This document shows, piece after piece, positions 53,851 to 61,754 of a stretch of DNA of 64,000 bases (positions are counted from its first letter, which is position 1; each line of letters begins with the position of its first letter). A program made the position numbers and the translations under genes. This DNA is from Dictyobacter formicarum (lineage in GTDB: Bacteria > Chloroflexota > Ktedonobacteria > Ktedonobacterales > Ktedonobacteraceae): the NCBI RefSeq assembly GCF_016587435.1, contig NZ_BNJJ01000011.1:253118-317117 (forward strand), written 5' to 3'. Below the pieces are notes generated by a model that was not told where the DNA came from, did not search any database, and saw nothing but the letters and a program-made list of their open reading frames with translations.

Positions 53851-55959
53851 TTATTTTGGGTGTATTTCTTTGATTTCTGCTTTAAACATACGAATAACTT
53901 CAGTTACAACCGGATTACTTTCCGCATGTTGCTTGATGCTGTGCAAATGTGTTCCGTTATTTGCAGGCGTCTTTGTAGTATTCTCTCTCACAGCTTCGCT
54001 TCTGGCAAGTGGCGGAGCACTGGTCTTCACCGGCTCAGCAGGCGCGGTGGCCTGGGGAGGCGGGGGCGGCGCAGGTCGCGCTGCTACCGTCTGCTGCATC
54101 TCCGGTTCCGGCGCCGACGGTTTTGGCTGTGTTGACTGCTTGGGCGCAACTGGCGACTCAGCGCGAGAGCGCTGGGCGGATGGCTGCGACGGCGCTACAC
54201 CTGGTCGTGGAAAGGTTGGGATTGAGACGTTGGCATTGGGAGGTAACAAACGAATATTGCACTCGGTCTTTAACTCGACCTTGAGCGCCCAGCGAATAGA
54301 ATCATAGTAGTTATCGTTCTGCAACGTCTTATAATGGAAGTCCATATTGGCCTTGCAGACTACAACCGGTAACTGGCTGGTCCCTTCGACACCCAGAACG
54401 ACATATCCACCCAGTAAGGCCGCTATCTTCGGGCCGTCAGCACGGGTGCGTACGCGCCTGCGTATCATCTCCCATTTTTCTTTCACATCTGACAAAGTTA
54501 GAGTCGGCGCATCATAAACCGGTTCGCTCTCATCGACTACCGGCTCCTCAACAACAGGAGTGGACATAGCCGGGATCGCCGCTTTGACCTCGACAGGCTC
54601 AGGAGCAGGTGTCGGCTCAAACTTTGCAGTACCAGGCGCATCAGGAACTACCTGTGCCGGGACGCTGGTCATCTGAGGCTCAGCAGGTCTGGACGCGGGT
54701 GGCGTATTACTCTTTACCTCTGTCCTGGCTGGTGTTCGATACTCAGCATCGGGAGTTGCCGTGTAAGAGGCCGCTGGCGTAGCTACGCGTGGACGAGCCG
54801 GAACCTGCGCAGGTGCATTCGGTCGTGCCGGAGCGGCCGCGGCCGATAAGCCTGTGCCATCCTGAGCACGGCGATGCAATTCAACACATGCCAGAAAAGC
54901 CAGTTCCAGTCCCAGTTGTGGAGTTCCCTGTCCCTTCTGCATAAGCTCATTCTGCGCGAAGGCGCGCGCGCACTCGGTCAATTCCTCTAAGCCAAAATAT
55001 TGTGCGGCCTGCTGGATGTCTTTGATCTCGTCCTCTGTATTGTCCAGAATCTCGCTAATATTCGCGCCGGCCTTGGACAACATCATCGCACGCCAGAACT
55101 CTGCAACCTGTGTATTGATCTGGCGCAGGTCGGCTCCTGCTTCAGATAGTTCATTGATGAGATGGAGGCCAGCAGCACTATCCATGTTAGCCACATGCAG
55201 GATTAATTTCTGGATCGCCTGAGGATCAGCCACGCCCAACATAGCTTGAATCTGCTCCAGGGTAATCACGTGGCCGCAGTAGGCAATGGCCTGATCTAAC
55301 AGGCTCAGGGCATCGCGCATACCACCGGCAGCGGCGCGGGCAATTAGTTCGGCCGCCCCGGCCTGCAGGTCGACCTGCTCTTGTTGCGCCACATAATGTA
55401 AGCGGCTCACTAGCTGGCGCAGGCTAAAGCGTTTAAAATCGAAACGCTGACAGCGAGACAGCACGGTTGGCAACATTTTATGCACATCAGTGGTCGCCAT
55501 CACAAATACGGCATGAGCTGGTGGTTCCTCAAGAGTCTTTAGCAGAGCATTGAAGGCCTCGGTCGTCAGCATATGTGCTTCGTCCAGGATGTAGACCTTA
55601 TATTTGCCGGTAGCGGGCGGCATCATGACTTTTTCGCGTAATTCGCGGATGCTATCAATGCCGCGATTAGAAGCCGCATCTATTTCTGATACATTAAAGG
55701 AGCTACCATTCGTAATTTCACGACATTGCTCGCATTGATTACAGGGTTCACCGTTTTGGGGGTTGAGGCAATTAATGGTCTTAGCCAGGAGGCGGGCCAT
55801 ACTCGTCTTGCCAGTACCCCTTGGTCCAGTGAAGAGGTATGCATGTGCAAGGTTACCGCTGCTGAGCGCATTCTTGAGAGTACGGATAACAGGCTCTTGA
55901 CCAACAAGATCGCCAAAGGTCTGAGAGCGCCATTTACGGTAGAGTGATTGTGAGGCCAT
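53851..55959 (-). CDS. dnaX: DNA polymerase III subunits gamma/tau
   Basis: A 702-residue clamp-loader ATPase. AAA+ motifs: Walker A TGPRGTGKTS, zinc-binding Cys cluster CLNQ-like (NCLNPQNGEPCNQCEQC), Walker B YILDEAHML and sensor 1 FVMATTDVHK. Domain III ends near residue 365. The rest is a Pro/Ala/Thr-rich linker, a folded tau-like piece (LSDVKEKWEMIRRRVRTRAD) and another Pro-rich linker, so it has a full tau. GGGAG lies about 8 nt before ATG 55959. I see no slippage site that clearly makes a gamma form. The SRP RNA lies directly upstream. Confidence 0.97.
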   Translation of the reverse strand: MASQSLYRKWRSQTFGDLVGQEPVIRTLKNALSSGNLAHAYLFTGPRGTGKTSMARLLAKTINCLNPQNGEPCNQCEQCREITNGSSFNVSEIDAASNRGIDSIRELREKVMMPPATGKYKVYILDEAHMLTTEAFNALLKTLEEPPAHAVFVMATTDVHKMLPTVLSRCQRFDFKRFSLRQLVSRLHYVAQQEQVDLQAGAAELIARAAAGGMRDALSLLDQAIAYCGHVITLEQIQAMLGVADPQAIQKLILHVANMDSAAGLHLINELSEAGADLRQINTQVAEFWRAMMLSKAGANISEILDNTEDEIKDIQQAAQYFGLEELTECARAFAQNELMQKGQGTPQLGLELAFLACVELHRRAQDGTGLSAAAAPARPNAPAQVPARPRVATPAASYTATPDAEYRTPARTEVKSNTPPASRPAEPQMTSVPAQVVPDAPGTAKFEPTPAPEPVEVKAAIPAMSTPVVEEPVVDESEPVYDAPTLTLSDVKEKWEMIRRRVRTRADGPKIAALLGGYVVLGVEGTSQLPVVVCKANMDFHYKTLQNDNYYDSIRWALKVELKTECNIRLLPPNANVSIPTFPRPGVAPSQPSAQRSRAESPVAPKQSTQPKPSAPEPEMQQTVAARPAPPPPPQATAPAEPVKTSAPPLARSEAVRENTTKTPANNGTHLHSIKQHAESNPVVTEVIRMFKAEIKEIHPK

Positions 55960-56044
55960 ATTCTTTACTCCCGCCTATGTGTCCTCATGACGGGCCACGA
56001 GCCCACCCGCTGCCAGAAGAGTAGATGACACGCTTGACATAGAA

Positions 56045-56207
56045 AACCGATTTTCTCCCGGTCCTGCCGGTTAGCGCAATCAGGAACCCCTACGTCACCC
56101 AGAGAGGTCCATTTACCGTTGCTTCCTCACGGACCTAGCGGAGTTCACAAACATCTGCCGCGCAGGACCCGATCACGCCAACCGACAGGACCGGAAGAAA
56201 ATCGGTC
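56045..56207 (-). ncRNA. ffs: Signal recognition particle RNA
   Basis: On the minus strand the SRP domain IV signature is visible: AGGTCCGTGAGGAAGCAACG near 56135, with flanking helix-5/8 sequences GGGTCCTGCGCGG and ACCTCTCTGGGTG. The ends pair over about 27 bp: 56207-56180 with 56071-56045. No Alu-domain sequence is seen, so this is the small type with an unusually long basal stem. It lies upstream of dnaX, as in many bacteria. SRP RNA with Ffh targets membrane proteins. Confidence 0.88.
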
Positions 56208-56250
56208 CATCCCACTGGAAGTTTTTTCTTTTCCCTCGTGGGATGAACCC

Positions 56251-56279
56251 ATTTTACATCTGATTGGAACAGTTGTCAA
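56251..56279 (-). promoter_or_regulatory. SRP RNA promoter
   Basis: On the minus strand TTGACA (56279-56274), 17 nt, TAAAAT (56256-56251). The -35 box lies within the last codons of mtnP. Transcription would start near 56244, giving a 5' hairpin CATCCCAC...GTGGGATG before the SRP stem. Confidence 0.7.
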
Positions 56280-57151
56280 GAGATATAGCGACCAATTAAG
56301 AGGTTATATTTCTCTTTGACTTCGGCCGGGATGAGGGCGGGATCGGTCATGATGGTTGAGGCCAGGGCGTGCTCGCATGTGCACTCTTGCGCGCTACGAT
56401 CAGCCGGCAGTTTCTGCGCTACTTTTTGCAGAATACGCTTGGCATTCTCGATATTGGCGCTCAAGTTCCCCACGACCATATCCACTGAAACGCTCTCCTC
56501 CGACTCATACCAGCAATCATAGTCGGTGACACAGGCGATAATGGCATAACATAACTCGGCCTCGCGGGCCAGTTTGGCCTCGGGTAAAGCTGTCATGCCA
56601 ATGATATCCATCCCTAGTTTGCGATAGACATTGGATTCCGCTTTTGTTGAGAAAAGCGGCCCTTCCATACATACATAGGTACCGCCCTGATGCACGTTGA
56701 CATTATCCAGCTCGCGCGCCGACTCCAGGAGCAATGAACCGAGCGTAGGACAAAAAGGCTCAGCAAAGGAGCAATGGACGACTACGCCACCCTCATAGAA
56801 ACTCTTCACGCGATCTTTGGTGCGATCGAAAAGCTGATCAGGAATGACCAGATCACGCGGTGCAATATCCTCACGCAGGCTACCCACAGCGCTAACAGAG
56901 ATCACCCACTCCACACCTAAACTTTTCAGTGCCCAGATGTTAGCGCGTGAAGGCACTTCCGACGGATTGAGGCGATGACCGCGGCCATGCCGGGGCAAGA
57001 ATGCCATTGAGACACCTGACACCTTACCAATAGTGATCACATCGCTTGGATCACCAAAGGGAGTCTGAATTCTGACCTCTTCTACCTCGGTCATGTTCTC
57101 CATATGATAAAGACCACTACCGCCTATCACCCCAATCTTAGCCTGTGGCAT
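56276..57151 (-). CDS. mtnP: S-methyl-5'-thioadenosine phosphorylase
   Basis: A 291-residue nucleoside phosphorylase of the MTAP family. It opens with IGVIGGSGLY; phosphate and base residues are in FLPRHGRGHRLNPSEVPSRA, the active-site core is CMEGPLFSTKAES, and the Met-binding MDIIGMTALPEAKLARE follows, with CVTDYDCW. It cleaves methylthioadenosine from polyamine and SAM metabolism to methylthioribose-1-phosphate and adenine. GGAGG precedes ATG 57151. It is downstream of tyrS on the same strand, separated by two hairpins. Confidence 0.94.
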   Translation of the reverse strand: MPQAKIGVIGGSGLYHMENMTEVEEVRIQTPFGDPSDVITIGKVSGVSMAFLPRHGRGHRLNPSEVPSRANIWALKSLGVEWVISVSAVGSLREDIAPRDLVIPDQLFDRTKDRVKSFYEGGVVVHCSFAEPFCPTLGSLLLESARELDNVNVHQGGTYVCMEGPLFSTKAESNVYRKLGMDIIGMTALPEAKLAREAELCYAIIACVTDYDCWYESEESVSVDMVVGNLSANIENAKRILQKVAQKLPADRSAQECTCEHALASTIMTDPALIPAEVKEKYNLLIGRYIS

Positions 57152-57200
57152 AGGAAGTCCTCCTTAAACCGAATGTGTGCGATTCGCATAACAATGTGAG

Positions 57201-57232
57201 TCGCAGTGCCTGCCCGCAAGCAGGCACTGCGA
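57201..57232. repeat. 13-bp perfect hairpin
   Basis: TCGCAGTGCCTGC (57201-57213) pairs with 57220-57232 over a 6-nt loop, in the tyrS-mtnP gap. Confidence 0.7.
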
Positions 57233-57250
57233 GCCCGAGCGGTTTTTTTA

Positions 57251-57287
57251 TTTCTATAGTGCAAAAGCACATTTTGCACTATAGAAA
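57251..57287. repeat. 16-bp perfect hairpin after tyrS
   Basis: TTTCTATAGTGCAAAA (57251-57266) pairs with 57272-57287 across 5 nt. It is 55 nt after tyrS. With the hairpin at 57201 it makes a tandem structure; read on the minus strand there is no T-run. Confidence 0.75.
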
Positions 57288-57341
57288 TGGTATCTGACTT
57301 CCATGACGATGGGAATCCTACGCTCTTGATAAACAAGCACA

Positions 57342-58577
57342 TTATGCTTTGATGCGAATATATTGACGCTTGCCGACTTTGAGAATGGCTCCATCAATGA
57401 CATCCAGGGTGTAATTGGAGTCGGAGATACGCTCGGAGTCACCAGATGCACCTTTGGCAAAGAGGGAGACTCCGCCCTGTTTGATCAGCTCACGGGCCTT
57501 ATTATTGCTGGCAGCCAGTCCGGCCTCCACGATCACATCTACGATATTTTTTGCCGCACTGAGATGATAATCAGGGATATCGGTCGGCAGCTTACGCTCA
57601 GAAAACTGGCGAATAAAGGCTTCCTGTGCCTCAGCAGCCTCGGCAATGCTATGGAATTCTGCAACAATCTCACGTGCCATGCGTAACTTGACATCGCGGG
57701 GATTCAACAAGCCTTCAGACATCTCGCGATCAAACTCGCCCAGTTCCTCGTTATCGACTTCGGTAAGCGCCTCAAAGTAGGAACGCATGGCCGGATCGGG
57801 CAAGGACATCAGCTTGCCAAACATGTCTTTAGCTGGAGCCGTCATGGCAATGTAGTTGTCCAGCGATTTACCCATCTTCTTTACGCCATCCAGACCAACG
57901 ATCAGGTTCATCGTTAAGATCTGCTGTGCTGGCTGGCCAAAGATTGGCTGCAGATCGCGACCAACCAGCAGATTAAAGGTCTGGTCGGTGCCGCCGATCT
58001 CTACATCTGAGCGCAAGGCCACCGAATCATAGCCCTGTAACAGTGGGTACATAAACTCTGACAGCGAAATTTCAATGCCGCTCTTGTAGCGCTTGGAGAA
58101 ATCGTCTCGCTCTAGCATCTGAGCCACTGTTTTGAAACCCAGCAATTTAATCGCATCGCCAAGATTAAACTTGTCGAACCACTCGGTCTGGTGGCGCACC
58201 TCGGTCTGATCTTTATCTACAATTCTAAAGAACTGATCAAGATAAGTGGCGGCGTTGGCATTCACTTCTTCAGCTGTCAAGGGTTTACGGGCCTCCACTC
58301 GGCCACTGGGATCACCCAGGCGAGCGGTCCAGTCACCGATCACGACCACGGTCTTGTGGCCCATGCGCTGAAACTGGCGCAGCTTACGGAAAACAACTGC
58401 ATGCCCAATCGTTAAATCATAGTGCGTCGGGTCAACGCCCAGCTTGACCCGCAACGGCTCGCCTTTATTGCCCTCTACCAGTAACCGGCGCAAGTCGGCT
58501 TCTTTTTCCACCAGTGAAACACCACGCGTTAATAGATGGTCGATCTCTCTCTTTGTTGGAGACTGCTTCAACACCAA
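57342..58577 (-). CDS. tyrS: Tyrosyl-tRNA synthetase
   Basis: A 411-residue class I synthetase. The HIGH-type motif is YDLTIGHAVVF; tyrosine-binding residues are in GYDSVALRSDVEIGGTDQTF; the KMSKS-type motif is KKMGKSLDN. An S4 RNA-binding domain follows at the C-terminus (NNKARELIKQGGVSL). It charges tRNA-Tyr. The sequence resembles the TyrZ-like subtype. TTG 58577 follows GGGAGG by 8 nt. No T-box is present; a 13-bp hairpin with one mismatch (about 58616-58650) lies upstream. Confidence 0.96.
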   Translation of the reverse strand: MVLKQSPTKREIDHLLTRGVSLVEKEADLRRLLVEGNKGEPLRVKLGVDPTHYDLTIGHAVVFRKLRQFQRMGHKTVVVIGDWTARLGDPSGRVEARKPLTAEEVNANAATYLDQFFRIVDKDQTEVRHQTEWFDKFNLGDAIKLLGFKTVAQMLERDDFSKRYKSGIEISLSEFMYPLLQGYDSVALRSDVEIGGTDQTFNLLVGRDLQPIFGQPAQQILTMNLIVGLDGVKKMGKSLDNYIAMTAPAKDMFGKLMSLPDPAMRSYFEALTEVDNEELGEFDREMSEGLLNPRDVKLRMAREIVAEFHSIAEAAEAQEAFIRQFSERKLPTDIPDYHLSAAKNIVDVIVEAGLAASNNKARELIKQGGVSLFAKGASGDSERISDSNYTLDVIDGAILKVGKRQYIRIKA

Positions 58578-58721
58578 TCTTCATTCCTCCCGATATGCAT
58601 AATTTTTGAACTTCACGGCAAGAAACACGGCCTCTTGCGGTGAAGCTCCATTGCCTGGATCGCTTGTTAGCTGCATTGTAGCAGAATATACGAATGTCGT
58701 CGAGAGTGTCCCGATAGCAAT
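58578..58721. other. tyrS leader region with a hairpin
   Basis: CTTCACCGCAAGA pairs with TCTTGCCGTGAAG (minus-strand reading, about 58650-58616) with one mismatch. No T-box consensus is seen. Confidence 0.45.
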
Positions 58722-58748
58722 AAACTTGATAGTGTTACTATCAAGTTT
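58722..58748. promoter_or_regulatory. HAIR-like operator between tyrS and hsp20
   Basis: A 12-bp perfect inverted repeat with 3-nt centre. It contains CTTGA-N11-TCAAG, the geometry of the HspR operator (CTTGAGT-N7-ACTCAAG), with two differences per half-site. It lies 242 nt upstream of hsp20. Binding by HspR is inferred; no hspR gene is in the window. Confidence 0.45.
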
Positions 58749-58990
58749 TCTAACATATTTCTTACATTCTGCTTACGTTCCTCTAACAGAAAGTAGAGTA
58801 TATTATCACCAGAAAGAAAAAACACAGAGATAAAGGAAGTGGGAGCAGGGGACGATTGCAGAGGTAAACTGCTCTCGCAACCTTCAGATCTGGTGATATC
58901 GATGTGCTGGTGGTAGCACATATTCATCCAAAATACTGTATAAAAACGGTCAACATAAATAGGAAAAGTAAGAGAAAAGGAGTTACTTCA

Positions 58991-59428
58991 ATGGCTAGTA
59001 TCACACGTTACAATCCTTTCGGCGAGGTTGTTTCATTGCGCGAGGCTATGGATCGCTTATTTGAGGATAGTGTTATCACACCTCGTTTCACCAACGGTAG
59101 CAGCCGCGGAGTAGCTGCTAACTTGTATGAGACGGCCGAGGGTTTCATTCTCCAGTTGCCAATGCCTGGAGCAAATGCAGCGAATGTTGAGATTACTGTC
59201 CAACAAGATGTGGTCCATCTGAAATGGGAGACCAAAGTTCAGGTTCCTGAAGGTGCAACCGTCCACTTGCACGGCTTCCAGTCCGGTCAGTATCAGCAAT
59301 CCATCACAGTACCAGCGCCAATCAATGCTGAGCGCGTTGAGGCACAATATGCCGATGGCGTCCTGACGGTACAATTGCCAAAGGCTGAGCATGCCAAAGC
59401 CCGCACCATCAAAGTTAATGCCCGCTAG
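58991..59428 (+). CDS. Small heat-shock protein (Hsp20/alpha-crystallin)
   Basis: A 145-residue holdase. The N-terminus MASITRYNPFGEVVSLREAM and RLFEDS are typical of bacterial Hsp20. The alpha-crystallin domain covers about 48-140, with FILQLPMPGANAANVEITV and the C-terminal signature ADGVLTVQLPKAE (G-V-L-T-x-x-x-P). AAGGAG lies 8 nt before ATG 58991. It is monocistronic, with a terminator at 59461. Regulation by an HspR-like repressor is possible. Confidence 0.95.
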   Translation: MASITRYNPFGEVVSLREAMDRLFEDSVITPRFTNGSSRGVAANLYETAEGFILQLPMPGANAANVEITVQQDVVHLKWETKVQVPEGATVHLHGFQSGQYQQSITVPAPINAERVEAQYADGVLTVQLPKAEHAKARTIKVNAR

Positions 59429-59460
59429 TCCAACACGAGGCGGAATACATATACAACTAC

Positions 59461-59500
59461 GAGTCAGGAGAGAGAAATTTCTCTCCTGGCTCTTTCTTTT
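59461..59500 (+). terminator. Terminator of hsp20
   Basis: The 24-nt palindrome 59465-59488 extends to a 16-bp stem (59461-59476 with 59477-59492) and is followed by TTTCTTTT. Confidence 0.75.
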
Positions 59501-59585
59501 CCAGGCAAGTGACAGACTGCCATCACGTTGAATTCCTCGTTGCGCCCCAGGCTGGCAAGCGACGCCCCCATTCTCTTTTTTATGG

Positions 59586-59627
59586 TGTTTTGCAATACCT
59601 GCGCTGTTGTGCAGGTATTGCAAAACA
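59586..59627. repeat. 17-bp perfect inverted repeat with 8-nt loop
   Basis: Positions 59586-59602 and 59611-59627 are exact reverse complements; the stem can extend by a G-U and a G-C pair. It lies in the 355-base gap before the methyltransferase/MTHFR gene. I see no SAM riboswitch in that gap. Confidence 0.8.
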
Positions 59628-59783
59628 TCAGGAATTGCACTGTAACACCACAGATGCGAATTCAGGCGCGGATGCGCCCGTCCGCAAGGAGCGGCAAACC
59701 TACACCATGCTGAGTCTACACTATGCTGTGAGGACCATGTACAATAGAAATAATGATTGTCCAGAGTGGAGAAGGGGTGCTGC

Positions 59784-61730
59784 ATGAGTAACCTGTTCCT
59801 TGAGCAATTGCGACGTGGCCCGGTGCTCTGTGATGGAGCGATGGGCACGCTGTTGTATGCGCGTGGTGTGCAATATGATCGTTGCTTTGATGAGTTGAAT
59901 AGCACTCAACCTGAGTTCATTCAGCGTATCCACAGTGAATATTTGAGCGCGGGCGCTCAAGTCATTGAGACAAATACATTTGGCGCCAATCGCGTGAAAC
60001 TGGCTGAACATGGGTTAGAGCAACGCGTGCGAGAGTTAAACTATAAGGCAGCGCGCATTGCGCTGGAAGCACGCGAGATTTCGGGGCGGCCAGCTTTTGT
60101 GGCGGGCGCCGTAGGACCCAGCGGCCGTCCCCTTCAGGCTCCTGATGAGCAGCGGCTCCTTGAACTGCGGGCCATCTTTCGCGAACAAATCGAAGCCCTA
60201 CAAGAAGGAGGCGTGGAACTCCTGATCCTTGAGACATTCTCAAATCTCTCTGAGCTCCGGCAGGCTGTGCTGGCTGCCCAAGAGGTTGGAGGCCTGCCGA
60301 TCGTGGCTCAGATGAGCTTCTATGAAGATGCACATACCCTTTCGGGCCAGTCAGCAACACGGGTGGCAACAGTGCTCAATGATCTGGGGGTTGATGTCAT
60401 CGGGGCAAACTGCAGTGTGGGTCCCGCAGCCACATTGGATGTGCTCAATGAGATGATTACGGCCATCCAACAATCTGCCGAAACCGATACGAGAATGCTG
60501 CCACTTTTTTCGGCTCAACCCAATGCTGGCTTGCCGCAACGTATCGAGAATCGCTTCTTTTATGTGTCTACGCCGGACTACTTTGCTGATTATGCGCTCA
60601 AGTTTGCGGCTGCCGGCGTACGGCTGATTGGAGGCTGCTGCGGCACCACGCCACGTCATATTGAGATCATGAGTCGAGCCCTGCACACCCACTATGGAAC
60701 AGCCGCCCCTTTGACCACACAACCACTAATAGCACCCACAATCCATGGTCATTCCCGTGTCGACACTAACGGCTATGCCATGGTGACACAATTGATTGAA
60801 GAAGAGGTCCTGCTGCCGCAGGAGGGGACGAAAACTCGCCTGCAGGAAAAGCTAGCCGCTGGTAAGTACGTGATTAGCATTGAGCTAGACCCACCCAAAG
60901 GGTTGAATCCAACAAAAATACTCACGGGAGCTGCCCTCCTACAACAGGCGGGGGCTGATTTTATCAATATCGCAGATAGCCCCCTGGCACGCGTACGCAT
61001 GAGTTGTATTGCCCTGGCCCGGCTCATACAGGATCACCTGGGGATTGAGACTATTATTCACTATACTACGCGTGATCGGAACCTGATGGCGTTACAATCT
61101 GAACTGCTAGGAGCTCACGCGTTGGGCATTCGCAATGTGCTGGCGCTAACGGGAGATCCTCTGCGCGTTGGCGATTACCCCAACACAACCGGGGTCTGGG
61201 ATGTTGATTCAATAGGCTTAATCCAGATCATTCGCGGCTTCACTGCAGGTCATGATGCTGCTGGCTCCTCTATTGGTGCCAGAGCGTCTTTCCATATTGG
61301 CTGTGCCCTTAATTTAAATATGACCGACGAGGAAACAGATCGCGAGATCGAGAAATATCAGCGCAAAATCGAGGCTGGCGCTGATTTTATTATGACGCAA
61401 CCAATCTACGAAATGGCACCGCTAGAACGCTTCCTGAGCAGGGCTGGCAAGCCTCCCATTCCGATGCTGCTAGGCTATGTGATGCTCCACAATTCTAAAC
61501 ATGCCGAATATCTGCATAACGAGGTGCCCGGCATCGCTATTCCTGAAGAGATTCGCAATCGCCTTAAGTCAGCAGGAGAACATGGCTACGAAGAAGGCTT
61601 AACAATAGCTCAGGAACTACTGGCCGAGGCCCGACCACATATTCAAGGAGTCTATCTACTGCCTTCTTATCGCCGCTATGATATTGTCAGCGAGCTGATT
61701 AAGACGCTACGCGCCCAGCAGCACGCTTAA
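59784..61730 (+). CDS. Bifunctional homocysteine S-methyltransferase / methylenetetrahydrofolate reductase
   Basis: A 648-residue fusion. Residues 1-305 are the homocysteine methyltransferase barrel: LCDGAMGTLLYARG, then the zinc Cys residues in GANCSVGP and GGCCGTTPRHI. Residues about 350-648 are the MTHFR barrel: YVISIELDPPKGLNP, NVLALTGDPLRVGDY and ADFIMTQPIYE. It links one-carbon folate to methionine synthesis: MTHFR makes 5-methyl-THF and the first domain methylates homocysteine from a methyl donor. Fusions of this type occur in Firmicutes and Chloroflexota. AGGGG lies 6 nt before ATG 59784. Confidence 0.94.
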   Translation: MSNLFLEQLRRGPVLCDGAMGTLLYARGVQYDRCFDELNSTQPEFIQRIHSEYLSAGAQVIETNTFGANRVKLAEHGLEQRVRELNYKAARIALEAREISGRPAFVAGAVGPSGRPLQAPDEQRLLELRAIFREQIEALQEGGVELLILETFSNLSELRQAVLAAQEVGGLPIVAQMSFYEDAHTLSGQSATRVATVLNDLGVDVIGANCSVGPAATLDVLNEMITAIQQSAETDTRMLPLFSAQPNAGLPQRIENRFFYVSTPDYFADYALKFAAAGVRLIGGCCGTTPRHIEIMSRALHTHYGTAAPLTTQPLIAPTIHGHSRVDTNGYAMVTQLIEEEVLLPQEGTKTRLQEKLAAGKYVISIELDPPKGLNPTKILTGAALLQQAGADFINIADSPLARVRMSCIALARLIQDHLGIETIIHYTTRDRNLMALQSELLGAHALGIRNVLALTGDPLRVGDYPNTTGVWDVDSIGLIQIIRGFTAGHDAAGSSIGARASFHIGCALNLNMTDEETDREIEKYQRKIEAGADFIMTQPIYEMAPLERFLSRAGKPPIPMLLGYVMLHNSKHAEYLHNEVPGIAIPEEIRNRLKSAGEHGYEEGLTIAQELLAEARPHIQGVYLLPSYRRYDIVSELIKTLRAQQHA

Positions 61731-61754
61731 TATAGGCTTTCTTCCCAATATAGC

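Noticed and set aside
54009..54284. Open frames opposite the dnaX linker
   Set aside because: They mirror the Pro/Ala-rich tail of dnaX and have no start signals.
56208..56276. Alu domain of the SRP RNA
   Set aside because: The sequence between promoter and S domain is too short and lacks the Alu GGTGCCC-type loops.
58578..58721. T-box riboswitch before tyrS
   Set aside because: The TGGNACCGCG consensus and specifier layout are not present.
59489..59783. SAM riboswitch before the homocysteine methyltransferase/MTHFR gene
   Set aside because: No recognisable SAM-I to SAM-IV core; only an unrelated hairpin.
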